DNA of 64,000 nt from Montanilutibacter psychrotolerans. Its GTDB lineage: Bacteria; Pseudomonadota; Gammaproteobacteria; Xanthomonadales; Xanthomonadaceae. Both the position numbers and the translations under genes were made by a program. Under the pieces are notes generated by a model, which saw only the letters and a program-made list of their open reading frames with translations, was not told the origin of the DNA and did not search any database. The stretch is taken from contig NZ_RIBS01000002.1 in the NCBI RefSeq assembly GCF_003719825.1, positions 1-64,000 of the forward strand, written 5' to 3'. Positions 25,450 through 34,262 of this stretch are shown piece by piece (positions within the stretch are counted from its first letter, which is position 1; the number at the start of each line of letters is the position of its first letter).

Positions 25450-26205
25450 TCAGTTGCGCGACTGCAGCTTGGCCAGCAGGCGCAGGAACTCGATGTACAG
25501 CCACACCAGCGTGACCATCAGGCCGAACGCGCCGTACCACTCCATGTACTTGGGTGCGCGCTGCTCGACGCCGGTCTCGATGAAGTCGAAGTCGAGCACC
25601 AGGTTCAGTGCCGCGATCACGACGACGAACAGGCTGAACCCGATTCCGATCAGGCCCGACTCGTGGATGTAGGGCACGCGGATGCCGAAAAAGCTCAGTC
25701 CGAAGCTGACCAGGTAGAGCAGGGCAATGCCGCCGGTGGCCGCAGCGACACCCAGCTTGAAGTTCTCGGTGGCCTTGATCAGGCCCGTGCGATAGGCAAA
25801 CAGCAGCGCGAACAGCGTGCCGATCGTCAGCATCACCGCCTGCAGCACGATGCCCTCGTACCGATGGTTGAACATCGCCGAGATCGCGCCAAGGAAGAAG
25901 CCTTCAACCAGGGCGTACAGCGGCGCGGTCACCGGCGACCAGGTCTTCTTGAACGTGGTAATCAGTGCCAGCACCAGGCCGCCAATGGCGCCACCCCACA
26001 CGTACGGGGCTGCGCCGACGATCCCGTCCGGCGTGCTCACCTGGTGCCACGCGAACGTTGCGGTAAGCACGCACAGCAACAGCAGCGCGCCGGTCTTGTT
26101 GACGGTGCCATTGAGGGACATTACCTCGTTGTCGCCACGGCTCAGCGCACCGGTGCCGAGGTCGAGGAACGTGGATTCCTTCAATGCAGGATTGCCGCTG
26201 CGCAT
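25450..26205 (-). CDS. Bax inhibitor-1/YccA family membrane protein
   Basis: A 251-residue protein with seven predicted transmembrane segments. BI-1 homologues are pH-sensitive Ca2+ leak channels in eukaryotes and Bacillus; YccA modulates the FtsH protease in E. coli. Visible features are KTGALLLLCVLTATFAW, the GFFLGAISAMFNHRYEGIVL region, and the acidic pair in ALNLVLDFDFIE, matching the di-aspartyl pH sensor of the family. The start at 26205 is preceded by AAAGGAG at good spacing. The variant with a ~60-residue N-terminal soluble segment (SFLDLGTGALSRG-like) is common in Gram-negative bacteria. Confidence 0.9.
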   Translation of the reverse strand: MRSGNPALKESTFLDLGTGALSRGDNEVMSLNGTVNKTGALLLLCVLTATFAWHQVSTPDGIVGAAPYVWGGAIGGLVLALITTFKKTWSPVTAPLYALVEGFFLGAISAMFNHRYEGIVLQAVMLTIGTLFALLFAYRTGLIKATENFKLGVAAATGGIALLYLVSFGLSFFGIRVPYIHESGLIGIGFSLFVVVIAALNLVLDFDFIETGVEQRAPKYMEWYGAFGLMVTLVWLYIEFLRLLAKLQSRN

Positions 26206-26350
26206 GGTTGCTCCTTTGATTGGCGCCAGGGTATGGGGGCGAGCATACACAGCCGCGCGGCCGGCGCGCAGACGCACGTTGACACGGCGCCTGGTTGCAC
26301 GCAAAATAGCCGGCCTTTCGCGGCGTTGGCGCGCAACGAAAGCCCGGCTT

Positions 26351-26427
<77 letters not shown>

Positions 26428-26458
26428 CTGGGCTGGCGTCAGTTAAGATGTCCGACTG

Positions 26459-26535
26459 GCGCCCGTAGCTCAACCGGATAGAGCACCGGCCTTCTAAGCC
26501 GGTGGTTGCAGGTTCGATTCCTGCCGGGCGCGCCA
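26459..26535 (+). tRNA. tRNA-Arg (TCT)
   Basis: 77-nt cloverleaf. The acceptor GCGCCCG pairs with CGGGCGC, discriminator G, encoded CCA. The anticodon is TCT between CCGGCCT and AAGCCGG. Confidence 0.97.
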
Positions 26536-26567
26536 AGTCATGCAAGAATGCTTCATGTGGTTTCTGT

Positions 26568-26645
<78 letters not shown>

Positions 26646-26677
26646 CGTTTTTTTGCAGTACAATTCGCAGACGTTTC

Positions 26678-26753
26678 GGGCTGTTAGCTCAGTTGGTAGA
26701 GCAGTTGACTCTTAATCAATAGGTCCAAGGTTCGAATCCTTGACAGCCCACCA
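26678..26753 (+). tRNA. tRNA-Lys (CTT)
   Basis: 76-nt cloverleaf. The acceptor GGGCTGT pairs with ACAGCCC, discriminator A, encoded CCA. The anticodon loop CTCTTAA gives CTT. Confidence 0.96.
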
Positions 26754-26758
26754 ATACT

Positions 26759-26791
26759 AAAAAGCACCTGGTATCCCCAGGTGCTTTTTTC
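26759..26791 (+). terminator. Terminator after tRNA-Lys
   Basis: AAAAAGCACCTGG-TAT-CCCCAGGTGCTTTTTT: a 10-bp or longer stem with a run of six T, ending the tRNA transcript before tRNA-Leu. Confidence 0.92.
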
Positions 26792-26841
26792 TTTATGTGC
26801 GGTACGCTCCTCAACGCCCCGGCAGTGCCGGTGCGGCATGC

Positions 26842-26927
26842 GCGAAAGTGGCGGAATTGGTAGACGCACTGGATTTAGGTTCCAGCGGGTAACCCCCGTG
26901 CGGGTTCGAGTCCCGCCTTTCGCACCA
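26842..26927 (+). tRNA. tRNA-Leu (TAG)
   Basis: 86-nt class II tRNA with a long variable arm (GCGGGTAACCCCCGT). The acceptor GCGAAAG pairs with CTTTCGC, encoded CCA. The anticodon is TAG in CTGGATTTAGGTTCCAG. Confidence 0.96.
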
Positions 26928-27096
26928 CCCGACGATCCGTTGCCCCCTGGCCTCCGCCGGGGCGCTGGCAGCGACGCGCGTAATCAGCCAAACTACTGCG
27001 TTCCGCATGGGCGGTACGGGGCTGCCGTGCCCGCACGCGGCCAACCAGGTCATCAACATTGTTCCGCGCCCGAGCGCCGCGGTAGCAGGAGTGGAT

Positions 27097-28389
27097 ATGC
27101 AAGTTTCGGTCGAATCGCTGGGTACCCTTGAACGCCGCATGACCTTCAGCCTTCCGGCCGACCGCCTCGAAAGCCAGGTCGGCGGTCGCCTGCGTGAGAT
27201 CGCGCGTGGCGCCAAGATCAAGGGCTTCCGTCCGGGCAAGGTGCCCGCCAAGGTCATCGAGCAGCGTTTCGGCGAGCAGGTCCGCGCTGAGATCCTCGAC
27301 GGTCTGCTGCGCGAAGGCTTCAGCAACGCCGTGCGCGAGAACGCGCTGCAGCTGGCTGGCAATCCGCGTATCGAACCGGCGGCCGACGCCGAGCTGTCGT
27401 TCGTCGCGACCTTCGAGGTGGTGCCGGACTTCGGCGACATCGACGTCGCCAAGCTCAACGTGATCCGCCACACCGCCGAGGTCAGCGACGCCGACCTCGA
27501 CACCATGGTCGAGAACCTGCGTCTGCAGCGCCGCACCTGGAACCCGGTCGAGCGCGCCGCGACGGAAGGCGATGCGGTTGAGATCGAGACCTGGTCGGTG
27601 GCCGGCGACGAGCGCGTGCCCGCCGAGGGCGTCGAGCGCGGTGCCAGCATCATCGGTTCGGGCGCCATGTTCCCGGCGATCGAAGCGGCGATGACCGGCA
27701 TGGTCGCGGGCGAGGAAAAGCAGGCCGAGATCGACTTCCCGGCTGACTGGCGCGTGCCGCAGTTCGCCGGCCGCACGGTCACTGTCCATCTGAAGGCCAC
27801 CAAGGTTTCCGAGCCGGTGATGCCCGAGGTGGACGATGCGTTCATCAAGAGCTTCGGCATCAAGAGCGGCGACGCCGAGCAGTTCCGCGCCGACATCCGC
27901 AGCAACCTCGAGCGCGAGCTCAAGGGCGCGCTGATGACCCGCCTGCGCCGTGAAGTGGGCGAGCAGCTGATCGCCGCCTACGAACAGGTCGAAATGCCGC
28001 CGAAGCTGGTCGAGGGCGAGGCCCGCGACATGGCCCGCCAGGCAATCGAGCAGGCCCGTCGCCAGGGCCGTCCGGTCGACGCGCCGGCCGATGCCCACCT
28101 GACGTTCATGGAGCCGGCGCGCAAGCGCGTGCTGGTGGGCCTGCTGGTGGGCGAGATCGCCCGCCGCAACCAACTGACCCTGGATCCCAAGCGCCTCAAC
28201 GAGACCCTCAAGCTGATCGCTTCGACCTACGAGGAGCCGCAGCAGGTGATCGAGCTTTACCGCAACGACCAGCAGCTGATGTCCGGCCTGCAGGCACGCG
28301 TGATGGAAGAGCAGGTGATCGACTGGATCGCCGAGCGCGCCCAGCACACCGAGCAGTCCATGTCGTTCAGCGACGCGATCCGTCAGTAA
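27097..28389 (+). CDS. tig: Trigger factor
   Basis: A 430-residue ribosome-bound chaperone and prolyl isomerase. The N-terminal domain starts [20 protein letters not shown] and carries the ribosome-docking signature near residue 44 ([11 protein letters not shown], the GFRxGxxP motif). The PPIase domain is about residues 150-240 ([17 protein letters not shown]). The rest is the helical cradle ending [12 protein letters not shown]-like. Start ATG 27097 follows CAGGAG at 6-8 bp. Gene order tig-clpP-clpX-lon-hupB is the classical proteobacterial proteostasis block. Confidence 0.97.
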   Translation: MQVSVESLGTLERRMTFSLPADRLESQVGGRLREIARGAKIKGFRPGKVPAKVIEQRFGEQVRAEILDGLLREGFSNAVRENALQLAGNPRIEPAADAELSFVATFEVVPDFGDIDVAKLNVIRHTAEVSDADLDTMVENLRLQRRTWNPVERAATEGDAVEIETWSVAGDERVPAEGVERGASIIGSGAMFPAIEAAMTGMVAGEEKQAEIDFPADWRVPQFAGRTVTVHLKATKVSEPVMPEVDDAFIKSFGIKSGDAEQFRADIRSNLERELKGALMTRLRREVGEQLIAAYEQVEMPPKLVEGEARDMARQAIEQARRQGRPVDAPADAHLTFMEPARKRVLVGLLVGEIARRNQLTLDPKRLNETLKLIASTYEEPQQVIELYRNDQQLMSGLQARVMEEQVIDWIAERAQHTEQSMSFSDAIRQ

Positions 28390-28425
28390 CATCACGCAGC
28401 AACGCGCGTTTCCGATTCGCTAGGT

Positions 28426-28454
28426 CTTGCGCTGCGGTCCGGTCGGCCCCAAGT
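28426..28454 (+). promoter_or_regulatory. Sigma-32-like heat-shock promoter for clpP
   Basis: CTTGCGC (28426-28432), a 14-bp spacer, then CCCCAAGT (28447-28454). The consensus is CTTGAAA-N11-16-CCCCATNT. Predicted start is about 50 nt before clpP. Confidence 0.55.
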
Positions 28455-28510
28455 TGACCGGACCGCGCTTGCTTCCAGCGCCCAACTCGCATGCCCACAG
28501 GTGCCGTCGA

Positions 28511-29137
28511 ATGGATAACCGAACCCAAGCCTTGAACCTCGTTCCGATGGTGGTCGAGCAGACCAGCCGTGGCGAGCGGGCGTACGACATCTACTCGCGC
28601 CTGCTCAAGGAACGCGTGATTTTCCTGGTCGGTCCGATCGACGACTACATGGCCAACGTGGTGGTCGCCCAGTTGCTGTTCCTCGAGGCCGACAATCCCG
28701 AGAAGGACATCAGCCTGTACATCAACTCGCCCGGCGGCGTCGTGACCGCGGGCATGGCGATCTACGACACCATGCAGTACATCAAGCCGGACGTGAGCAC
28801 GATCTGCGTCGGCCAGGCTGCTTCGATGGGCGCGCTGCTGCTGGCGTCGGGTGCACCCGGCAAGCGCTACGCGCTGCCGAATTCGCGCGTGATGATCCAC
28901 CAGCCGCTGGGCGGGTTCCAGGGCCAGGCCACGGACATCGACATCCATGCCCGCGAGATCCTGACCCTGCGCCAACGCCTTAACGAGGTGCTTTCCAAGC
29001 ACACCGGGCAGGCGCTGGAGACGATTGCGCGCGATACCGAACGTGACAACTTCAAGAGCGCCGAGGCCTCGCGCGAGTACGGTTTGATCGACCAGGTCCT
29101 CGAGCGCCGCCCGGACGATTCGATCCAGGCTTCCTAA
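28511..29137 (+). CDS. clpP: ATP-dependent Clp protease proteolytic subunit
   Basis: A 208-residue serine peptidase that forms the 14-mer chamber of ClpXP. The catalytic triad is S105 ([14 protein letters not shown]), H130 ([10 protein letters not shown]) and D179 (DTERDNF). The handle region [18 protein letters not shown] is present. ATG 28511 gives [20 protein letters not shown], which includes the processed propeptide region and the LVPMVVEQ start of mature ClpP. It is followed 139 bp later by clpX on the same strand. Confidence 0.98.
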   Translation: MDNRTQALNLVPMVVEQTSRGERAYDIYSRLLKERVIFLVGPIDDYMANVVVAQLLFLEADNPEKDISLYINSPGGVVTAGMAIYDTMQYIKPDVSTICVGQAASMGALLLASGAPGKRYALPNSRVMIHQPLGGFQGQATDIDIHAREILTLRQRLNEVLSKHTGQALETIARDTERDNFKSAEASREYGLIDQVLERRPDDSIQAS

Positions 29138-29276
29138 GCCTTTGATGTACCAGCGGTTTGGCCCGGGCTCCAGCCTTCGTGGCTGGCCGGATCGCTGTGC
29201 TATTCTCGGGCCGTAACACCCGCAAACCCCGCAGTGGCGGGGTTGCGGAGACTAAGAGCACCACTTGGGCGGAAGC

Positions 29277-30569
29277 ATGAGCGAAGAGCGACAAGGCCGC
29301 GGTACGGGCGACAGCAACAAGATTCTCTACTGCTCGTTTTGCGGTAAGAGCCAGCATGAAGTCCGCAAGCTCATCGCGGGCCCGAGCGTGTTCATCTGCG
29401 ATGAATGCGTCGAGCTGTGCAACGACATCATTCGCGAGGAGCTCGAGGAGAAGGCGCAGTCGGCGCGCAGCCACCTGCCCAAGCCCAAGGAGATCCTCGA
29501 GGTCCTCGATCAATACGTGATCGGCCAGGCGCGCGCCAAGCGCACGCTCGCTGTCGCGGTGTACAACCATTACAAGCGCATCGAGAGCCGCCAGAAGAAC
29601 GACGACGTCGAACTGGCCAAGTCGAACATCCTGCTGGTCGGTCCCACCGGCTCGGGCAAGACGTTGCTGGCCGAAACGCTGGCGCGCATGCTCAACGTGC
29701 CGTTCACGATGGCCGATGCCACGACGTTGACCGAAGCCGGCTATGTTGGCGAGGACGTCGAGAACATCATCCAGAAGCTGCTGCAGAAGTGCGACTACGA
29801 CGTCGAGAAGGCGCAGCAGGGTATCGTCTACATCGACGAGATCGACAAGATCTCGCGCAAGTCCGACAACCCGTCCATCACCCGTGACGTGTCCGGCGAA
29901 GGCGTACAGCAGGCCCTGCTCAAGCTGATCGAGGGTACCGTTGCCAGCGTGCCGCCGCAGGGCGGGCGCAAGCATCCGCAGCAGGAGTTCCTGCAGGTCG
30001 ACACCCGCAACATCCTGTTCATCGTGGGCGGTGCGTTCGCCGGCCTGGAGAAGATCATCCAGCAGCGCAGCACCGAGGCGGGTGGCATCGGCTTCGGCGC
30101 CAAGGTCAAGAGCAGCACGATCAAGGCCGACACGGGCAAGATCCTGGCCGACGTCGAGCCGGAAGATCTCATCAAGTTCGGTCTGATCCCCGAGTTCGTG
30201 GGTCGCCTGCCGGTGGTCGCAACGCTCGAGGAACTCGACGAGGCTGCGCTCATCACGATCCTCACCGAGCCCAGGAACGCGATCACCAAGCAGTTCCGCA
30301 AGCTGTTCGACATGGAAGGTGTCGAGCTGGAGTTCCGGCCGGACGCCCTCGCGGCGATCGCGCGCAAGGCGCTCAAGCGCAAGACCGGCGCGCGCGGCCT
30401 GCGAACCATCGTGGAATCGGTGCTGCTGGACACGATGTACGACCTCCCGTCGCTGGAGAACGTCAGCAAGGTCGTGGTGGACGAATCGGTCATCGATCAC
30501 AAGACCGATCCGTACCTGATTTACCAGACGCCCCCGGCGGCGGCGCCCAAGGCGGCGTCCGGCGACTGA
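29277..30569 (+). CDS. clpX: ATP-dependent Clp protease ATP-binding subunit ClpX
   Basis: A 430-residue AAA+ unfoldase. The N-terminal zinc-binding domain uses C19, C22, C41 and C44 ([17 protein letters not shown]). Walker A is GPTGSGKT at 122-129, the pore loop GYVGED at 155-160, and Walker B IVYIDEID at 183-190. The [11 protein letters not shown] stretch carries the IGF loop that docks on ClpP. Start ATG 29277 has GGAAG just upstream; an in-frame TTG four codons earlier is less likely. A TATTCT -10-like element lies upstream at about 29200-29205, so clpX may also have its own promoter. Confidence 0.98.
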   Translation: MSEERQGRGTGDSNKILYCSFCGKSQHEVRKLIAGPSVFICDECVELCNDIIREELEEKAQSARSHLPKPKEILEVLDQYVIGQARAKRTLAVAVYNHYKRIESRQKNDDVELAKSNILLVGPTGSGKTLLAETLARMLNVPFTMADATTLTEAGYVGEDVENIIQKLLQKCDYDVEKAQQGIVYIDEIDKISRKSDNPSITRDVSGEGVQQALLKLIEGTVASVPPQGGRKHPQQEFLQVDTRNILFIVGGAFAGLEKIIQQRSTEAGGIGFGAKVKSSTIKADTGKILADVEPEDLIKFGLIPEFVGRLPVVATLEELDEAALITILTEPRNAITKQFRKLFDMEGVELEFRPDALAAIARKALKRKTGARGLRTIVESVLLDTMYDLPSLENVSKVVVDESVIDHKTDPYLIYQTPPAAAPKAASGD

Positions 30570-30640
30570 TCCGGTGCTGGCGGCACGCTCATGGCGTGCT
30601 GCATTCAGCCATAAGTGGCTGATAAAAAAGGGAAATTGAC

Positions 30641-30672
30641 AAGCAGGCCGCGCCATCGAGCGCGGCCTGCTT
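30641..30672 (+). terminator. Perfect 12-bp inverted repeat between clpX and lon
   Basis: AAGCAGGCCGCG and CGCGGCCTGCTT are separated by 8 bases. On the plus strand no U-tract follows (GCATCC), so it is a weak clpX terminator at best. Its right arm overlaps the -35 of the lon promoter candidate. Confidence 0.5.
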
Positions 30673-30697
30673 GCATCCGTCTGCGCCGGCCCCCATA
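30669..30697 (+). promoter_or_regulatory. Sigma-32-like heat-shock promoter for lon
   Basis: CTTGCAT (30669-30675), a 14-bp spacer, then CCCCATAA (30690-30697), close to the sigma-32 consensus and with the same spacer as the clpP candidate. It is about 75 nt upstream of the lon start. Confidence 0.65.
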
Positions 30698-30773
30698 ACC
30701 GTCGCCATGGGCCATCGCGCCCACCAAATTCCCGGCCGCGTGCGACGCTGGCCCTGCTTTCCCCGGAGCCCCC

Positions 30774-33206
30774 ATGACCGACCCGACCGACCGCGACACG
30801 TTCGATTTGCCGGTGTTGCCGCTGCGCGACGTCGTCGTATTCCCGCACATGGTGATCCCGCTGTTTGTGGGGCGCGACAAGTCGATCCGCGCGCTCGACC
30901 AGGCCATGGAATCGGACAAGCGCATCCTGCTGGTGGCCCAGAAATCCGCCGAAACCGACGATCCGGGCGCGACGGATCTCTATGCGATCGGCACGCTCGC
31001 CCAGGTGCTGCAATTGCTGAAGCTGCCCGACGGCACGATCAAGGTGCTCGTGGAAGGCGTCTCACGCGTCGAGGTCGAGAACGTCAACGAGCGCGATTCG
31101 GTGCTGGTCGGGCAAGCGACGATGATCGAGCCGGCGTTGGACCGCGAACCGCGGGAACTCGACGCCATCACGCGGTCGCTCATGGGACTGTTCGAGCAGT
31201 ACGTGAAGACCAATCGCAAGCTGCCGCCCGAGCTGATGCAGACCCTCGCCGGCATCGATGAACCCGGCCGACTGGCGGACACCATCGCCGCCCACCTGGG
31301 CGTGCGCATCGGCGACAAGCAGAAGTTGCTGGAGACGCACGCGATCGGTGCACGACTGGAGCAACTGGTTGGACTCGTCGACGGCGAGATCGACGTGCAG
31401 CAGCTGGAAAAGCGCATCCGCGGCCGCGTCAAGTCGCAGATGGAGAAGAGCCAGCGCGAGTACTACCTCAACGAACAGATGAAGGCGATCCAGAAGGAGC
31501 TCGGCGAGAGCGAGGACGCGCCCAACGACATCGATGAGCTGACCCGCAAGATCGCCGAGTCCGGCATGCCCAAGCCGGTCGAGGTCAAGGCCAAGTCCGA
31601 ACTCAACAAGCTCAAGCAGATGTCGCCGATGTCGGCCGAAGCCGCCGTCGTTCGCAACTATCTCGACTGGTTGCTCGGCGTGCCGTGGAAGAAGCGCAGC
31701 AAGATCCGCAAGGACCTCAAGTCCGCCCAGGACGTCCTCGATGCCGACCACTTCGGCCTCGAGAGGGTCAAGGAGCGAATCCTCGAGTACCTGGCGGTGC
31801 AGACGCGCGTCAAGAACATGAAGGGGGCCATCCTGTGCCTGGTGGGCCCGCCAGGCGTCGGCAAGACCTCACTCGGCCAATCGATCGCCAAGGCCACCAA
31901 TCGCAAGTTCGTGCGCATGTCGCTGGGCGGCGTGCGCGATGAAGCCGAGATCCGCGGTCATCGTCGGACCTACGTCGGATCGATGCCGGGCCGGATCGTG
32001 CAGAACCTCAACAAGGTCGGCAGCAAGAACCCGCTGTTCGTGCTCGACGAGATCGACAAGATGTCGATGGACTTCCGTGGCGATCCGTCCTCGGCGTTGC
32101 TGGAGGTGCTCGATCCCGAGCAGAACAACGCGTTCAACGATCACTACCTGGAGGTCGACCTCGACCTCAGCGAAGTGATGTTCGTGGCGACGTCCAACTC
32201 GCTCAACATCCCCGGTCCGCTTCTCGATCGCATGGAAGTCATCCGGATCCCCGGCTACACCGAGGAAGAAAAACTCAATATCGCGATGCGCTATCTGATG
32301 CCCAAGCAGATCAAGGCGAACGGCCTGAAGGTCGACGAGCTGAAGATCGCCGAGAGCGCGGTGCGCGACATCGTCCGCTACTACACGCGCGAGTCGGGCG
32401 TTCGCAACCTCGAGCGCGAGATTTCCAAGATCTGCCGCAAGGTGGTCAAGGAAATCGCGTTGGCCGGCCCCAAGGTCCGCAAGGGCAAGGACGGCGCGAT
32501 CAACGTGTCCTCGAAGAATCTCGACAAGTACCTGGGCGTAAGGCGCTACGACTTTGGCCGCGCCGAGGAACAGAACGAGATCGGCCTGGTCACCGGACTG
32601 GCCTGGACCGAGGTCGGCGGTGACCTGCTGCAGGTCGAAGCCACCCTGGTTCCGGGCAAGGGCCAGTTGATCCTGACGGGGCAGCTTGGCGATGTCATGA
32701 AGGAGTCCGCGTCGGCCGCGCTGTCGGTCGTGCGTGCGCGCACCGAGGCATTGGGCATCGACCTGGACTTCCTGCAGAAGCACGACGTGCACGTGCACGT
32801 GCCGGAAGGCGCGACGCCGAAGGACGGACCCAGTGCAGGCATCGCGATGGCGACGGCACTGGTATCGATGCTGACCAAGAATCCGGTCAAGGCCGCGGTG
32901 GCCATGACTGGCGAAATCACGCTGCGCGGCCGCGTGCTGCCGATCGGCGGGTTGAAGGAGAAGCTGCTGGCGGCGCTGCGTGGCGGCATCACCACGGTGA
33001 TCATCCCCGACGAGAACAAGAAGGATCTGTCCGACCTCCCCAAGAGCGTCATGCAGGGAATGAAGATCGTGCCGGTGCGCTGGATCGACGAAGTGCTCGA
33101 CATCGCACTCGAGCGACCCGTCACCCCGGCGACCACGCCGGTGGTCCCCGAGGTGCCGGTCAGGCGTCGTGGCAAATCATCATCGGCGCCGAACGTCAAG
33201 CACTGA
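30774..33206 (+). CDS. lon: Lon protease
   Basis: An 810-residue ATP-dependent serine protease degrading misfolded and regulatory proteins. The LonN substrate domain spans about residues 12-205 ([20 protein letters not shown]). Walker A is GPPGVGKTS (358-366). The proteolytic dyad is S687 in [13 protein letters not shown] and K730 in [10 protein letters not shown], with the usual 43-residue spacing. Length is slightly above E. coli Lon (784) because of a charged Pro/Arg/Lys tail. It starts 205 bp after clpX behind its own heat-shock-type promoter. hupB follows, as in many proteobacteria. Confidence 0.98.
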   Translation: MTDPTDRDTFDLPVLPLRDVVVFPHMVIPLFVGRDKSIRALDQAMESDKRILLVAQKSAETDDPGATDLYAIGTLAQVLQLLKLPDGTIKVLVEGVSRVEVENVNERDSVLVGQATMIEPALDREPRELDAITRSLMGLFEQYVKTNRKLPPELMQTLAGIDEPGRLADTIAAHLGVRIGDKQKLLETHAIGARLEQLVGLVDGEIDVQQLEKRIRGRVKSQMEKSQREYYLNEQMKAIQKELGESEDAPNDIDELTRKIAESGMPKPVEVKAKSELNKLKQMSPMSAEAAVVRNYLDWLLGVPWKKRSKIRKDLKSAQDVLDADHFGLERVKERILEYLAVQTRVKNMKGAILCLVGPPGVGKTSLGQSIAKATNRKFVRMSLGGVRDEAEIRGHRRTYVGSMPGRIVQNLNKVGSKNPLFVLDEIDKMSMDFRGDPSSALLEVLDPEQNNAFNDHYLEVDLDLSEVMFVATSNSLNIPGPLLDRMEVIRIPGYTEEEKLNIAMRYLMPKQIKANGLKVDELKIAESAVRDIVRYYTRESGVRNLEREISKICRKVVKEIALAGPKVRKGKDGAINVSSKNLDKYLGVRRYDFGRAEEQNEIGLVTGLAWTEVGGDLLQVEATLVPGKGQLILTGQLGDVMKESASAALSVVRARTEALGIDLDFLQKHDVHVHVPEGATPKDGPSAGIAMATALVSMLTKNPVKAAVAMTGEITLRGRVLPIGGLKEKLLAALRGGITTVIIPDENKKDLSDLPKSVMQGMKIVPVRWIDEVLDIALERPVTPATTPVVPEVPVRRRGKSSSAPNVKH

Positions 33207-33425
33207 CGTGACCTTTGGTCGGAATCGGGCGGAATCGGCTGGAAGCCCCGTCATTGCTAGCTTTCAGTCTTGCACCCCCAAAATGCCACTGGTATAACGA
33301 ACGCAACCGTTTGGCGGCTGGCTTGTACCAGCGCCTTTCGGCAAGGTCGGTCGGGGGAGTGCACGTGAGTCTCCACCCGATTCTCAGAACACTGCGGCAT
33401 CGCGCCGCAAAGGGAGTCAAAAAGA

Positions 33426-33698
33426 ATGAACAAGGCTGATTTTGTTAGTGCCGTCGCCGATGCGGCCGAGCTGTCGAAGACCGACGCCGCCGGTGCCGTT
33501 GACGCGATGGTCAGTGTCATTACCAAGGCGCTGAAGAAGGGCGACACCGTGACGCTCGTCGGCTTTGGCACCTTCCAGGTCCGCAAGCGCGCTGCTCGCC
33601 AGGGCCGCAACCCGAAGACCGGTGAGACGATCAAGATCAAGGCCTCGAAGAATCCTGCATTCAAGGCTGGCAAGGCGCTGAAGGATGCTGTAAACTGA
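33426..33698 (+). CDS. hupB: DNA-binding protein HU-beta
   Basis: A 90-residue nucleoid protein. It starts [20 protein letters not shown] and has the family signature [18 protein letters not shown], the DNA-embracing beta arm with the conserved Pro that intercalates. The 219-bp gap after lon should hold its own promoter; a strong GGGAGTCAAAAAGA site precedes the ATG. tRNA-Val begins 11 bp after the stop, so mRNA and tRNA probably share a transcript. Confidence 0.98.
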   Translation: MNKADFVSAVADAAELSKTDAAGAVDAMVSVITKALKKGDTVTLVGFGTFQVRKRAARQGRNPKTGETIKIKASKNPAFKAGKALKDAVN

Positions 33699-33709
33699 GC
33701 AACTCGCTC

Positions 33710-33784
33710 GGGTGCTTAGCTCAGCGGTAGAGCGTCTCCTTTACACGGAGAGGGTCGGGGGTTCGAAACCCTCAGCACCCACCA
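33710..33784 (+). tRNA. tRNA-Val (TAC)
   Basis: 75-nt cloverleaf. The acceptor GGGTGCT pairs with AGCACCC, discriminator A, encoded CCA. The anticodon is TAC in CTCCTTTACACGGAG. Confidence 0.97.
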
Positions 33785-33821
33785 ACAGCACCACGAGTTG
33801 GTTCGACAGGTTTCAAAGTGC

Positions 33822-33898
33822 GGAGTGGTAGTTCAGTCGGTTAGAATGCTGGCCTGTCACGCCGGAGGTCGCGGGTTCGAGTCCCGTCCACTCCGCCA
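33822..33898 (+). tRNA. tRNA-Asp (GTC), copy 1
   Basis: 77-nt cloverleaf. The acceptor GGAGTGG pairs with CCACTCC, discriminator G, encoded CCA. The anticodon is GTC in CCTGTCACG. Identical to copy 2. Confidence 0.97.
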
Positions 33899-33905
33899 GT
33901 TTTGC

Positions 33906-33936
33906 CAGAGGCGCCCTCATCGGCGCCTCTGTTTTT
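33906..33936 (+). terminator. Terminator after tRNA-Asp copy 1
   Basis: CAGAGGCGCC-CTCATC-GGCGCCTCTG followed by TTTTT. Confidence 0.9.
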
Positions 33937-34005
33937 GAAGAAGGCAACGTGGTGCGATGGTTGGTTCATCACGCTATAATTGTCGGGCAGCAAGTTTCAA
34001 AGTGC

Positions 34006-34082
34006 GGAGTGGTAGTTCAGTCGGTTAGAATGCTGGCCTGTCACGCCGGAGGTCGCGGGTTCGAGTCCCGTCCACTCCGCCA
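34006..34082 (+). tRNA. tRNA-Asp (GTC), copy 2
   Basis: Same 77 nt as copy 1, 184 bp downstream, with the flanking TTTCAAAGTGC also duplicated. A perfect TATAAT (33975-33980) 26 bp upstream gives this copy its own -10. Confidence 0.97.
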
Positions 34083-34090
34083 GTTTTACC

Positions 34091-34119
34091 AAAGGCCCCG
34101 GAAACGGGGCTTTTTTTTC
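34091..34119 (+). terminator. Terminator after tRNA-Asp copy 2
   Basis: AAAGGCCCCG-GAAA-CGGGGC followed by eight T. Confidence 0.9.
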
Positions 34120-34262
34120 GTCTTGAGGATCCCGGCGCGCGCCATCTGGCGTCCTGCTCGACGTTCGGGTGTCAGTACAGTGAGTTGGCGCAGACGCCGA
34201 CGGACGCCAGACGGGCAGAGGCACGCTACACTCTCGGGCTTCCGTCCCGACCCGATCTCGAC

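Noticed and set aside
29052-31013. Long minus-strand open frame across clpX
   Set aside because: Antisense shadow; clpX has all catalytic motifs on the plus strand.
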